Source: an uncultured Treponema sp. (GTDB lineage Bacteria > Spirochaetota > Spirochaetia > Treponematales > Treponemataceae). From it: a stretch of 64,000 nt of DNA. The notes under the pieces were generated by a model. That model was not told where the DNA came from and made no database searches. It saw only the letters and a program-made list of their open reading frames with translations. Shown here piece by piece: positions 25,093 to 34,242 of this stretch (its first letter is position 1; each line of letters starts with the position of its first letter). The stretch spans positions 78,220 through 142,219 of the forward strand of contig CAKUTI010000001.1 of NCBI GenBank assembly GCA_934691925.1. The letters are read 5' to 3'. The position numbers and the translations under genes were made by a program.

Positions 25093-26634
25093 TCAGATTT
25101 TTTCTTCAATTTCTTTTAAGAGATTTTCGGTTTTTTCTTTGAGATTTTTCTTTAATTCAAGTTTTTTTTCTTCGCTGATTTCTCTTTTTAATAGAAGAAA
25201 ATCGAGCGGAAAAACTTCGCTGATGAAAAATTCTGAAGCGGAAAGCTCTCTTAACTTTGAAATTATTTTTTCTTTTCTTCCTGATTCTGATATTTGAATC
25301 TTGAAATATTTTTTTTGAATCTGATTTTGCGTGTTTCCATTTCTGTTTTTTTCAGATTTTTCTGAAAATTTTTCAAAATCTTTCCAGCTGATGTCTTTTA
25401 TCTCGCCTAGCGAAAACGGAAAATCGTAGTCATCTGAAATTCTGAAAACCCGCCTGGAAAATCTTTTTGAATTTGAGACAAACCAGTTTCTGTAAATTTC
25501 AAGCGTTTCTTTTGAGCCGAATCTTGATTTCGTGAGCCTTGTTTCTTTTGGCGAAATGCGGAAGTCGCTTTTTTGCGAGAAGATTTCAAGCGCGTTTGGC
25601 TGTGTGTGCTGAAATCCTTTTGATGGAGCCTGGTCGAATCCTGCAAGGAAAATCTTTGAGCTTGTGAAGGAAAATGCGAATTCGAGGGCTGTTCCCGCGA
25701 CAGTTCCGTTTCTTTTTGTGAGAAGAAAAGGGCAGTTTATCGCTTGCAAAAGCTCTTTTTCAAGCCCGTCTTCATAGCAAAGCGGAACGATTTGATTTTT
25801 TTCAAGGATTTCTGAAAAGCAGGCGCCTTCTGCTTCAATTCCAAAAGTCCGGTCGCTGTTTTTCTTTGAATCAGAAATCAGTGAAAGATGACGTTTTGCC
25901 CAAAATCCGCCGTCAGTTGAAATTGTAAAGTCAGGCTCGATTCCAGACGAGACTATCGGAAAAAGCGCGGAAGAGACTGCAATCAAAAAAAAGTTTTCGC
26001 GGTATTTTTTTATGAAAGAAAGCGAATCTTCCAGCGACGGACCTGATGCTGCAATCAAAACTTGCTTTTGAAATTTTGATTTTCCGCATTTTGAAAAGTC
26101 AAAGACAAATCCTGATTCGATTTTTTTGCAGAACTTCACGGAATTCTTTAGCCATCGTTTTGAAAAATATGAGCGCGTTCCAAGAACGTCTCTCGCTTTT
26201 AAAATCGCTTTTTTAATTTCCTGCCAGCATTTGAAATTTTCTTCTGGAAAAATATTTTTGCTCGGCTGCCAGTCAAAAAGGAGCGTGCTCATCAGAACTT
26301 CTTCGCCGAGCGCGTTGTAAAGGTCTGAGCTTAAATTGCAGAAATTTTCGTCTGCGCCGTAAAAAACGAAGTCCCAAAGCGAGTCAGAATCCCTGAAATT
26401 TTCGAGAAATCTTATACAGCAGATTTTCGCGTCCGGAAATCTTTTCCGTAAATTTTTTGCGCAGTAGGATAGGGCAGGCTCAAGAATTATGACGCACAAA
26501 GGAGAAAAATCCGCCGGCAAACTTTCAGCAAATTTTTCTCCTTCTAAAGATGGATTGTATTTTGAGTGGAGCGATTTTCCGTTGACTGCGCAGGTTTTGT
26601 CTCCGTTTTTCGCGGAAAAAAATTCCACAGCCAA
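25093..26634 (-). CDS. DUF115 / Maf-type putative glycosyltransferase, copy 1
   Basis: 513 aa, paralogue of the next gene: both share an N-terminal HSKY-P-E-FA pattern (NGKSLHSKYNPSLEGEKFA here). DUF115 core: QVLIAASGPSLEDSLSF, FLIAVSSALFPIV, PDFTISTDGGFWAKRH, then LAGFDQAP and QHTQPNA. The C-terminal 90 residues are a Lys/Glu-rich helix not seen in copy 2. It starts 3 bases after the previous gene, so the pair is a tandem duplication within one operon. Function inferred as glycan transfer, possibly to flagellar filament proteins. Confidence 0.75.
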   Translation of the reverse strand: MAVEFFSAKNGDKTCAVNGKSLHSKYNPSLEGEKFAESLPADFSPLCVIILEPALSYCAKNLRKRFPDAKICCIRFLENFRDSDSLWDFVFYGADENFCNLSSDLYNALGEEVLMSTLLFDWQPSKNIFPEENFKCWQEIKKAILKARDVLGTRSYFSKRWLKNSVKFCKKIESGFVFDFSKCGKSKFQKQVLIAASGPSLEDSLSFIKKYRENFFLIAVSSALFPIVSSGIEPDFTISTDGGFWAKRHLSLISDSKKNSDRTFGIEAEGACFSEILEKNQIVPLCYEDGLEKELLQAINCPFLLTKRNGTVAGTALEFAFSFTSSKIFLAGFDQAPSKGFQHTQPNALEIFSQKSDFRISPKETRLTKSRFGSKETLEIYRNWFVSNSKRFSRRVFRISDDYDFPFSLGEIKDISWKDFEKFSEKSEKNRNGNTQNQIQKKYFKIQISESGRKEKIISKLRELSASEFFISEVFPLDFLLLKREISEEKKLELKKNLKEKTENLLKEIEEKI

Positions 26635-26637
26635 TTT

Positions 26638-27534
26638 TTATTCCTGAGAAAGGAACGCGATTGTTCCTTTTTTGTTCTGGCAAATTCCGGCTGGAAGAAA
26701 AGTCGGCTTTACAACACTTGAAGCCGGATTTTCTAAGAATGGAATCAGAGTTTTTGAGATGTGGTGCGCTAAAAGTTTCTCGTCCGGGTCGTCCTGGGCA
26801 AAAAGCACAATTTTGACTTCGCCGTTTTTTCCGTTTGAAATGCAGTTCGGCGAGCGGAAAAGCGGATTCATTTTTGTGCAGGCAGACGACGCGATTGACT
26901 CGATTGCAGCATTTTTCACTTCGTTGCTCTCAAATTCAACAGATTTAATCGCATCTTCAATCCAAGAGCGGAGCGAAAGAATGAAAAGTCTGCTGTTTGA
27001 GATTTTCAGTCCTGAATCAATATTTTTTTCGAATCTTGCAAGAATCTTGCTGCTCTGATTCTGGAATTCCTTGATGTTTTTAAGTTGAATCGCCGTTTTT
27101 GACGCTTCCTCGAGAGTCAAGTCATCATCGTCCATAAATTCGACAGTGATGAAAATATATGGCCGCTCGCGTTCTCCAAACGGAAGAAAGAAAATCTTGT
27201 TTATCTTTTCAAAAACTGACTCTCTGAAAAACGGACGGAATTTTTCAATTTCGTTGAAATCCGATGAAAAACATTGCCATTCAGATGTCTTTGAAATTGT
27301 CTCGTTCCAAAATTCTTCTGATTCGTGGAATTTCGCCATTTCCATAGCCTCGATTCCAAAACTGTCAGTAATATAGTAGAAATTGCCTTCCGAAGTCGAA
27401 AGCGGCGACATTATTCCTGCCCGTTTGTAGCCGAGACGTTTTGCCCAGACTGAGAATTTCGGCGTTATTTCAGCAAGAATCGCCTGCGCTTTGTTGAGAA
27501 GACCTTCATTTTCTGAAACGTTTAAGATTTCCAT
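26638..27534 (-). CDS. Conserved treponemal protein of unknown function
   Basis: 298 aa, soluble, no signal peptide or membrane segment. I recognise no family. Visible features: an N-terminal GAF- or PAS-like feel (AKRLGYKRAGIMSPLSTSEGN, FYYITDSFGIEAM), an acidic patch FMDDDDLTLEEA, and a C-terminal alpha/beta stretch. It lies in the middle of the acidic-protein/DUF115 operon, 26 bases after the first gene and 3 before the third, so a shared role is likely. Confidence 0.6.
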   Translation of the reverse strand: MEILNVSENEGLLNKAQAILAEITPKFSVWAKRLGYKRAGIMSPLSTSEGNFYYITDSFGIEAMEMAKFHESEEFWNETISKTSEWQCFSSDFNEIEKFRPFFRESVFEKINKIFFLPFGERERPYIFITVEFMDDDDLTLEEASKTAIQLKNIKEFQNQSSKILARFEKNIDSGLKISNSRLFILSLRSWIEDAIKSVEFESNEVKNAAIESIASSACTKMNPLFRSPNCISNGKNGEVKIVLFAQDDPDEKLLAHHISKTLIPFLENPASSVVKPTFLPAGICQNKKGTIAFLSQE

Positions 27535-27560
27535 CAGATTTTCCTTTTCAGATTGCCTTT

Positions 27561-30500
27561 TTATTTGTCGAGTCCGAGTTCTTTGAAAAGTTTTTTGTAA
27601 GTTTCAAACTGCTCTGACTGCGCAAATTCCGCGATTTTGTCTTCCGGAAGATTTTCCAAAAGCTGGTCCATGTAAGAAAGCACAGATTTGATTTCTTTTT
27701 GAAGATTTCCAGGAATTGTTGATGTCGGATTCGCTTCCTCTGTTTCAGCCTTGCCGATTTCTGCGTCGGAAGCAAGATAATCCAAGTTTGCGTCTGTGAG
27801 AGACTCGCTGATTGAAGGCTCCGGCGCGAGAAGATTTTCAAGCTCGTCGTTTGAAATTGCGATGCTTTTTTCTCCGTTGTCAGCGGCGCTTTCATTTCCA
27901 AAATCAAACGGCTCGTCGATTGTGCTTTCATCGGCTTTTTCCGTCGGAATTTCCGAAACTGCAGGCTCTTCGCTGATTTCAGCGTTTTCTAGTTCTGTGT
28001 TTTCAACTGTTTCTGTTTCGGCTGGAGCTTCTTCCGCCGTTGTCTCATCGTTTTCAGCTGGTTCAGAGGCAAGCGGTTCAGCTTCTTCAGGGAGAATTGA
28101 CTCTGAAGAAATTTCATCTTGCGCGCCGTCATCGAATGAGAAATCACCGATTGAAAGGTCGTCAGATGAAAGCTCTGGCTCTGCGTTTTCAGAAACTGTT
28201 TCATTTGAAGAATCTTCGCCTGGAATGTCTTCATCTTGAACAAGATTTTCTTCCGTCAAAGTTTCTTCTGATTCTAGTTTCGGCTCGGCTGTTTCTGCTG
28301 GCTCTTCAAATTCAGCTGATTCTGTCTGCTCCGTCAAATTCGTTGATTCTGGTTTCGGAACAAAGATGTCGTTTTGAGCGTCGCTCTCTTCTTCGTCTGA
28401 AATATAATCTGGAAGCTCGTTCTGCTCGCTGTCTGAAATTGTCTCTTCAAGCTCGCTGATTTCAGGCTCTTCAAATTTTTCTTCGGATTTAGATTCTTCT
28501 GATGTTGACTCTTCCGCGTTTTCAATAGCCGGTTCAGAAATCTCGTTTTCCTTGTCTTCATTTGAATCGTTCTGTTCTTCGTTGACCATTTCCGCGTTGT
28601 TAAGAATGTTGTCAAGCTCGTCAACAGAAAGCGCGATTGTGTCGTCCTCGCCGTTCTCGCTGAAAAATCCTGTGTTTTCTTCTTTTTGCGCAGGCGATTC
28701 TGTTGGAACGGCGGCTTCTTTCGACTTGATTTCCTCAAACTCATTTCTAAGCCCTGAGATTTCGCTTTTGAGAGAGGCAAGTTCGGAGACAATCTGGCTC
28801 AAAATGCTGTTTGTTGAAGCTGCGATTTCCGCGTCTTTTCCAGCTGTTGCATCGGCGATTTTTTCTTCTGATGTTGCTGGAACTGCTGGAATTTCATCTT
28901 GTACGGATGACGCAGTTTCAGAAACTTTAGTTTCTGAAACTAAAGTTTCTGAATCGTTTGATTCAGAAGCAACTGGCTCTTCAAAAGTCGGCTCTGCTGA
29001 AACAAAATTATTTTCCGCTGGAATTTCGCTTTCGATTTTCTGGTTTGCAAAAGCGTCATCAGGCGGAAGCGTGAACGGATTTGAATCGTCTGCTTTTTCT
29101 TCCGCTGGCGGAACGGAAACAGAAGCAGGCTCTGGAATCTCCGAAATGTCAACCGAAGTTTCCTCAAAGACAGGCTCGCCCTGCTCAACGATTGTCGCTT
29201 CCGGCTCGTCCGCAAAAAGCGATGCTGTTTCCTCGTCGAATGAGTCTGGAATTTCGCTTGAAGACGCGTCAAAGTCAAGAACGTCGATGCTTTCCTGCTT
29301 TATATCTTCTTCCGGAATTTTTTCTTCATTAGAAAGCGGCGGAATCTCGTCTGGCTGAACAGAAGTTTCTGCAATGACCGGCTCTGAGAAGTCTGCAACT
29401 TCAGGCTCTTTATTTTCAGATTCAAGAGAAATTTCATCTGGAACAGTCGGCTCGTCAAAAGAAATCGCGCCTAAATCTGTCTCATTTTCTTTGCTGCCGT
29501 TATCGAGCGAAGGAATTTCCTCAAAAGAAACGTCTTCTGCCTGCGCTGTCTCTGGATGCGCTGTTTCTTCTGCCAAAGTTTTTTCTTCTTCTGCTGGTTT
29601 TGAATCTTCCTTTGTTTCTGTTTCGTCGTCAGCTGACTCTGGCGCGTTGATGTCGAAGCCGAATTCAGAAAGGTCAACTTCTTCTGTTTCTCCGCTTGAT
29701 GATGAAGTTTCTTCCGGCTTTTCCTCGGTCTCGTTGCTGTCGCTTGAAGACTCCGGCGCGTTGATGTCAAAGCCGAATTCTGACAGGTCTACGCTTTCGC
29801 TTCCGTCTGGAGATGAAGCTGAGTCTGACGCAATTCCTGAGCTTTCTGTAGCCGGCGCGTCAAATGAGTCCAAGTCGATTGTCTCAAAATCAGGCTCGGA
29901 AGAAGTTGTGTTTTCAGATGAAGAATCTGTTGCAGGAGAATCGTCAAATGAAAGGTCGATGTCGAGCGGAGCGTCATCTGAAAAAGAATTTTGAGATGAC
30001 GACGGCTCTGCATCTGAAACCGTGATGTCGTCAGCTGGTGAAAAGTCGTCTGAAACTGAAAATTCAGGAACGCTTGAATCTGCCGCGCTGTTTGCAGCTT
30101 TTTCTTTCGATTCCATTTCTGACTTTTCTGAAGCAGCTGAGCCTCCGTCATCGCTTTCAAAGACTCCGCCGTCAAGGAATTCGTCGAGCGAAACTTCTTC
30201 TGTCTCGTTTGATGCTGGATTTGCTACCGCTTTTGGCTCTTCGGCGTTGCTGTTTTCTCCATCGGAAAAATCCGCTCCGTCCATGAATGAGTCAATATCG
30301 ATGTCTTCCATTTCGTTCATCGGGTTCATCACGTTCTCTCCAGATTCTGAATGTAAAGTGTCTGTGTTGTCCGCCGAAAAATCGCTTGGGGCGGTCAATG
30401 CGGAAAGCTCATCTGCTGTTAAAGCCTTGTCTCCTGAATCAAACGGCGTATTGTCAACAACATTGAATTCGGAATTCATTTCTGACGAAACTGTCCGCGG

Positions 30501-30569
30501 CGGTTTTTTCACCCAGACTCCGTAGTTATCTAATTCTTGTGTCTTGTCTGACTTGTTCGATTCACTCAT
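27561..30569 (-). CDS. Very acidic low-complexity 1002-aa protein
   Basis: Starts MSESNKSDKTQELDNYGVWV after AAAGGGGAAAGC. Almost all of it is Glu/Ser/Asp/Ala/Pro-rich disordered sequence, with a short repeat VDLSEFGFDINAPES occurring twice (about residues 257-325). Only the ends look folded: an N-terminal basic/aromatic tag (YGVWVKKPPR) and a C-terminal helix pair (EIKSVLSYMDQLLENLPEDK and FETYKKLFKELGLDK). A coiled region SQIVSELASLKSEISGLRNEFEEI is near residue 590. First gene of the operon. A scaffold or hub protein is plausible; no enzyme motif. Confidence 0.7.
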   Translation of the reverse strand: MSESNKSDKTQELDNYGVWVKKPPRTVSSEMNSEFNVVDNTPFDSGDKALTADELSALTAPSDFSADNTDTLHSESGENVMNPMNEMEDIDIDSFMDGADFSDGENSNAEEPKAVANPASNETEEVSLDEFLDGGVFESDDGGSAASEKSEMESKEKAANSAADSSVPEFSVSDDFSPADDITVSDAEPSSSQNSFSDDAPLDIDLSFDDSPATDSSSENTTSSEPDFETIDLDSFDAPATESSGIASDSASSPDGSESVDLSEFGFDINAPESSSDSNETEEKPEETSSSSGETEEVDLSEFGFDINAPESADDETETKEDSKPAEEEKTLAEETAHPETAQAEDVSFEEIPSLDNGSKENETDLGAISFDEPTVPDEISLESENKEPEVADFSEPVIAETSVQPDEIPPLSNEEKIPEEDIKQESIDVLDFDASSSEIPDSFDEETASLFADEPEATIVEQGEPVFEETSVDISEIPEPASVSVPPAEEKADDSNPFTLPPDDAFANQKIESEIPAENNFVSAEPTFEEPVASESNDSETLVSETKVSETASSVQDEIPAVPATSEEKIADATAGKDAEIAASTNSILSQIVSELASLKSEISGLRNEFEEIKSKEAAVPTESPAQKEENTGFFSENGEDDTIALSVDELDNILNNAEMVNEEQNDSNEDKENEISEPAIENAEESTSEESKSEEKFEEPEISELEETISDSEQNELPDYISDEEESDAQNDIFVPKPESTNLTEQTESAEFEEPAETAEPKLESEETLTEENLVQDEDIPGEDSSNETVSENAEPELSSDDLSIGDFSFDDGAQDEISSESILPEEAEPLASEPAENDETTAEEAPAETETVENTELENAEISEEPAVSEIPTEKADESTIDEPFDFGNESAADNGEKSIAISNDELENLLAPEPSISESLTDANLDYLASDAEIGKAETEEANPTSTIPGNLQKEIKSVLSYMDQLLENLPEDKIAEFAQSEQFETYKKLFKELGLDK

Positions 30570-30751
30570 GAGCTTTCCCCTTTATTTTTAAGAAAAGAAA
30601 ATATTTTTAGTCTTGTTTTATATCGACAGATTATTTTCAAAACAATAGTTATTTTATCACTCGGCTGTTGAATTGAAAAGTCGGGAAAAATTCGGAATTG
30701 CATTCAAGTTGTTTTTAAGAATTTGGAACTTCTGCCGATATTTTTATCATC

Positions 30752-31243
30752 ATGCTAAAAGTGTTTAAATTTCTTGCAGCTGCTCTTGCAGGAACCGCCA
30801 TCTATGTTCTCGTTTCTTTGACGTGCGGATGCGACGGTCTTTGGGCAGACGAGCAGCTTAGGGAACAGAAAAGAATTTTAAGCGCGCGTGCCGACGAAAT
30901 CCAAAAGCTCAACGACAGTCTTTCTCTTGAAGTTACAGCCCTTGAAAAAGACCCCGACGTGATTGCTGGCTTCGCGAGAAAAATGGGCTATGTGCGTGAC
31001 GGCGAGAAGCTTGTTAAGATAAACGGCCTTGTCCAGAGCGGAGACTATCATTTTGAGACTGGAACTCCCGTAAAATATATAAATCCGAAAACTCTTCCTG
31101 AATGGTTCTGCAAAATCTCTGGGGTTCTGATGTTTTTTCTCGCGTCTCTTTACATAATCTTAAAAGACTACAAGAATAAGGAATCTGAAAACAAGAAAAT
31201 TGATATGAAAGGAATACCGATTTATGATTTGCCGCAAGTCTGA
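30752..31243 (+). CDS. Septum-formation initiator (DivIC/FtsB-like)
   Basis: 163 aa. N-terminal membrane segment (FKFLAAALAGTAIYVLVSL), then a short extracytoplasmic coiled coil (LREQKRILSARADEIQKLND) and the family's ending PDVIAGFARKMGYVRDGEKLVKI. DivIC/FtsB links the early and late divisome and controls septal peptidoglycan synthesis. Unusual for the family, a second membrane segment (ISGVLMFFLASLYIIL, about 123-139) and a cytoplasmic tail follow. The tail overlaps the start of tsaC by 20 bases. Confidence 0.75.
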   Translation: MLKVFKFLAAALAGTAIYVLVSLTCGCDGLWADEQLREQKRILSARADEIQKLNDSLSLEVTALEKDPDVIAGFARKMGYVRDGEKLVKINGLVQSGDYHFETGTPVKYINPKTLPEWFCKISGVLMFFLASLYIILKDYKNKESENKKIDMKGIPIYDLPQV

Positions 31244-31808
31244 TGATGTGTCCGCTCAAATCGCCGCGGATTATATTCGACGTGGAAAAGTCGTGGTTCT
31301 CCCGACCGACACTGTTTATGGTTTTTCCGGAATTGTTGACGGAAGACATTATTCTTATCATACAGATAAAAAAATCATGGAGATAAAGGGCAGGGAAGAG
31401 AACAAGCATTTTATCCAGCTTCTGGCCCGCCCTGAAGACCTTAAAAAATACACAAGAGATGTTGTTCCAGAGGAGATTCTTTCTTACTGGCCGGGACCTC
31501 TCACGATTATCGTCCATACTTTTGCCGAGGACGGAAATTTTGAAACGACGGCGTTCCGCTGTCCGGGAGACGAGTGGCTAAGGAAAGTGATTTCAATCTG
31601 TGGCGCGCCGATTTATTCAACAAGCGTGAACCGTAGCGGAAGCCCTGTCCTTGACAATATTCAGCAGATAAAAAGCGAGTTCGGAAAAGAAGTTGAGCTG
31701 ATTGTTGACGATGGCGACAAAAAAGGCGGAGTTCCTTCAACGATTGTCGCGATAGACGAGAGCGGAAAAGTGAACGTGCTTCGTCAGGGGCAGATTCATT
31801 TGAATTAA
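31224..31808 (+). CDS. tsaC: Threonylcarbamoyl-AMP synthase (Sua5/YciO/YrdC)
   Basis: 194 aa. Makes threonylcarbamoyl-AMP from threonine, bicarbonate and ATP for the t6A37 modification of ANN-decoding tRNAs. Family motifs: GKVVVLPTDTVYGFSG near the N-terminus, the K-x-R region (EIKGREENK), YWPGPLTIIV, and YSTSVNRSGSP. Single YrdC domain; no Sua5 C-terminal domain. Start overlaps the previous gene. Confidence 0.92.
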   Translation: MICRKSDDVSAQIAADYIRRGKVVVLPTDTVYGFSGIVDGRHYSYHTDKKIMEIKGREENKHFIQLLARPEDLKKYTRDVVPEEILSYWPGPLTIIVHTFAEDGNFETTAFRCPGDEWLRKVISICGAPIYSTSVNRSGSPVLDNIQQIKSEFGKEVELIVDDGDKKGGVPSTIVAIDESGKVNVLRQGQIHLN

Positions 31809-31872
31809 GCGGTTTTCACGTGAGTTGCTGATGTTGCGGACGAAATTTTTTTGTTGTGGAAGATAAAAAACT

Positions 31873-31952
31873 TGTCATTCCGAATTTAAGGCGAGCAGAA
31901 ATCTGCTCGAGTTCGGAATCTATAATTAAGATGCTGGAACAAATTCAGCATG
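31873..31952. repeat. Two adjoining REP-like palindromes of different families
   Basis: First, ATTCCGAA (31877-31884) ... TTCGGAAT (31912-31919) with an inner hairpin GAGCAG-AAAT-CTGCTC. Second, ATGCTGGAACAAATTCAGCAT (31931-31951). They lie between tsaC and the convergent gene below and may act as the terminator region. Confidence 0.7.
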
Positions 31953-32056
31953 ATGACTTGTTGTGGCGTTTGCCACGTGTTCGCTAATTCGATTTCAGTC
32001 AATGGCGTTCCGGCACGGCTCCGTCAGCTTAGTTTCTGCTCATTTTTTTTCCAGAT

Positions 32057-32935
32057 TTATTTTCTTGTCCAAACTGTGCTTATTTTTCCTTCTTTTGCGC
32101 TTGCGCCGCCGTTTTCGGTGATTAGCGTTGTTTTTGTGCCTTCAAGCGAGCCTTGCGATGTGATTTTCAAGTTCCAGACGATTGGATTTGCCGACGGTGC
32201 GTACAAAAGCGCAGTCTCGCGCGGAATTTCCGTGAAAAAGGAAGCGTTCGCCCGCCCTGTCTGCCTTACTTCAATCTCTGAGCCGCTTTTTCCCGCGATT
32301 ATCCTGATGTTCATCGTCGCGCCGTTCTTGTAGACCACAAATCCTCTGCCGCCGCGGAGAATTATGATTTTGTCTGTGAAAGGCTCTCCTGTCCAAGTGC
32401 CTGCTAGCGATTCTATGTCGATGCTTGATTTTCTGTTTTCCGCGAGATTCTCGCTGTCAGCGTCCTCAATATATTTCTGCGGGCCTCGAAGCTCGTTTAA
32501 GACTGCTTCTATCGAGTTTTTCGCGTTCACGAGAATCTTGTAGTAGGACTCGAAAACTTCGCTTTTACTGTGCGTGATTCCGTCTCTTGGAGTTACCGCG
32601 TCGAACTTGCAGTTCCATATAGGGTTTCCGTCCGAATTCTGCTCCTCGATGATTTCCGCGTAAAACGCGATTCTCGATGATTTTGTGTCCGGCTCTGGAG
32701 TTGAGTCGAGCGTTTTTGAAAGGTCTGGCCGCTTGTCAATCACGATAATGCTGTCAATCGATTTTAGCTGAGTGTAGAAAACGTCTTGCGCCATTTTGAG
32801 CATATTTGAGTCAGCCGATGAAGAGACAACACCGTAATAGTCAACTTGAAGGCTTTGTGCCGCAAGAAGCGTTGTTGAAAAAAACAGGGAGAGCAGAAAT
32901 TTTTTTGTATGTTTTTTTAAGCTAAAACTCTTCAT
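32057..32935 (-). CDS. Exported protein of unknown function
   Basis: 292 aa from ATG 32935; an in-frame TTG at 32947 is less likely. Signal peptide KKHTKKFLLSLFFSTTLLAAQS. The first half (LQVDYYGVVSSSADSNMLKMAQ, YTQLKSIDSIIVIDKRP) resembles small periplasmic domains of the TP0xxx treponemal type; the second half is beta-rich (LAGTWTGEPFTDKIIILRGGRG), lipocalin-like in feel. No ribosome-binding site of note. No family recognised. It lies 45 bases downstream of smpB on the same strand. Confidence 0.65.
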   Translation of the reverse strand: MKSFSLKKHTKKFLLSLFFSTTLLAAQSLQVDYYGVVSSSADSNMLKMAQDVFYTQLKSIDSIIVIDKRPDLSKTLDSTPEPDTKSSRIAFYAEIIEEQNSDGNPIWNCKFDAVTPRDGITHSKSEVFESYYKILVNAKNSIEAVLNELRGPQKYIEDADSENLAENRKSSIDIESLAGTWTGEPFTDKIIILRGGRGFVVYKNGATMNIRIIAGKSGSEIEVRQTGRANASFFTEIPRETALLYAPSANPIVWNLKITSQGSLEGTKTTLITENGGASAKEGKISTVWTRK

Positions 32936-32980
32936 CAAATAAAACAAATCCCAAGAAGCAAGCGCGCCTCAAGGCTTTTT

Positions 32981-33445
32981 TTAGCCGTTAAGACCGTGCC
33001 TGAAATCCCTTGACATCTCGCGGTCGAGGTCACGCTGCTTTATTGTTTCTCTCTTGTCGAACTGCTTTTTGCCCTTGCAGACTCCGAGCGTGATTTTCAC
33101 TCTTCCCTTTTTTAGATAGACATCCAAAGGAATGAGCGTGAATCCTTTCTCGTCGATTTTTCTTTGAAGCCGCTTGATTTCTTCCTTATGAAGAAGAAGC
33201 TTTTTCTTGCGGTCAGGGTCGTGGTTGAAAATCGAAGAGAATTTATATTCTGAAATATGGAAATTCCGCATCCATACTTCGCCGTTTATAATTTCGGCAA
33301 AAGAGTCTGGAAAGGACAGATTTCCGTTTTTTACGGACTTTACTTCCGTTCCTTCAAGCTCAACGCCGCATTCATATTTTTCCTCGACAAAATAATCGAA
33401 TCTTGCTTTTTTGTTCTGCGCGATGATTTTTACATTTTCCGCCAT
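32981..33445 (-). CDS. smpB: SsrA-binding protein SmpB
   Basis: 154 aa, standard length. Carries tmRNA to stalled ribosomes for trans-translation. Family signatures: KKARFDYFVEEKYECGVELEGTEVKS at the N-terminus, the FPDSFAEI and RKKKLLLHKEEI segments, and the basic tail KGKKQFDKRETIKQRD. The tmRNA gene itself is not in the window. Confidence 0.96.
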   Translation of the reverse strand: MAENVKIIAQNKKARFDYFVEEKYECGVELEGTEVKSVKNGNLSFPDSFAEIINGEVWMRNFHISEYKFSSIFNHDPDRKKKLLLHKEEIKRLQRKIDEKGFTLIPLDVYLKKGRVKITLGVCKGKKQFDKRETIKQRDLDREMSRDFRHGLNG

Positions 33446-33537
33446 AATCCGAAAATTATAGACGTTAAAACTTCGCCTTGCAAGTAAGACGATGAATCGT
33501 TATTCTTAATAGAAAAATTTCTTGTTTTAGGAATCCT

Positions 33538-34236
33538 ATGGACAACAATATTTACGCTGTTTCTTATAAAATGCGGAAAGAGCTTTACGGCAAAATCTTT
33601 TCTGTTTCAGGAATTGTGATTCTTGTGATTCTTGCCGTGTCGCTTTTTATGTCTTTTGTCTTGTATCCTGTCTACAGCAAGTCAGACTCGATGGCTTCTG
33701 ACATTCCGGCAAACAGCTTTGAATTTGTTGCTCCGCTTTTGAAAAGCCCTTCGCGCGGAGATGTCGTTCTTGTCCAGAATTATGAGCTGGAGAAAATTTC
33801 CGTTCCGAAAAAAATCATAAACAACATCTGCCTGTTTTTTACTGCCCGGCAGTGGAAGCCTTTCAAGAGCAATGCAGGCGAAGGCTCAAAGCCTGTAATG
33901 CGCCGCGTTATCGGGCTTCCGGGCGACACAATCTACATTGACCGCTACGTTGTCTTTATAAAGTCAAAGTCGGACTCGCATTTTCTCACGGAATTTGAGG
34001 TTATCAAGAAAAAATACAACGTTGAAGTCTTGGTTCCGCCTGCCGGATGGGATGTGGAGCTTGGCGCGAAATCTTCAATCAGAAAAATCACGCTTGCCGA
34101 CGATGAGTATTTTGTTCTCGGAGACAAGAGAATTTCCGCCGTGGACTCTCGCGTCTGGGGACCTGTAAAGCAGCAGAAAATCAAGGGAAAGGTTTTGATG
34201 CTTTATTTCCCTTTCAACAAATTCAAAATTTTCTAA
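33538..34236 (+). CDS. lepB: Type I signal peptidase (S26)
   Basis: 232 aa with one N-terminal membrane anchor (VSGIVILVILAVSLFMSFVL). Removes signal peptides after Sec export. Box B is SKSDSM with nucleophile Ser51; box C is SRGDVVLV; box D is MRRVIGLPGD at 121-130; box E is GDKRISAVDSRVWG. In classical bacterial enzymes the general base is the Lys of KRVIGLPGD; here that place is Arg122. Either another lysine substitutes or this copy is altered. It is followed by hemW after 6 bases. Confidence 0.85.
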   Translation: MDNNIYAVSYKMRKELYGKIFSVSGIVILVILAVSLFMSFVLYPVYSKSDSMASDIPANSFEFVAPLLKSPSRGDVVLVQNYELEKISVPKKIINNICLFFTARQWKPFKSNAGEGSKPVMRRVIGLPGDTIYIDRYVVFIKSKSDSHFLTEFEVIKKKYNVEVLVPPAGWDVELGAKSSIRKITLADDEYFVLGDKRISAVDSRVWGPVKQQKIKGKVLMLYFPFNKFKIF

Positions 34237-34242
34237 ATTTTA

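Noticed and set aside
29374..29994. Long Ser-rich frame opposite the acidic protein
   Set aside because: Mirror of a Glu/Ser codon-biased gene; no start signal and no conserved motif.
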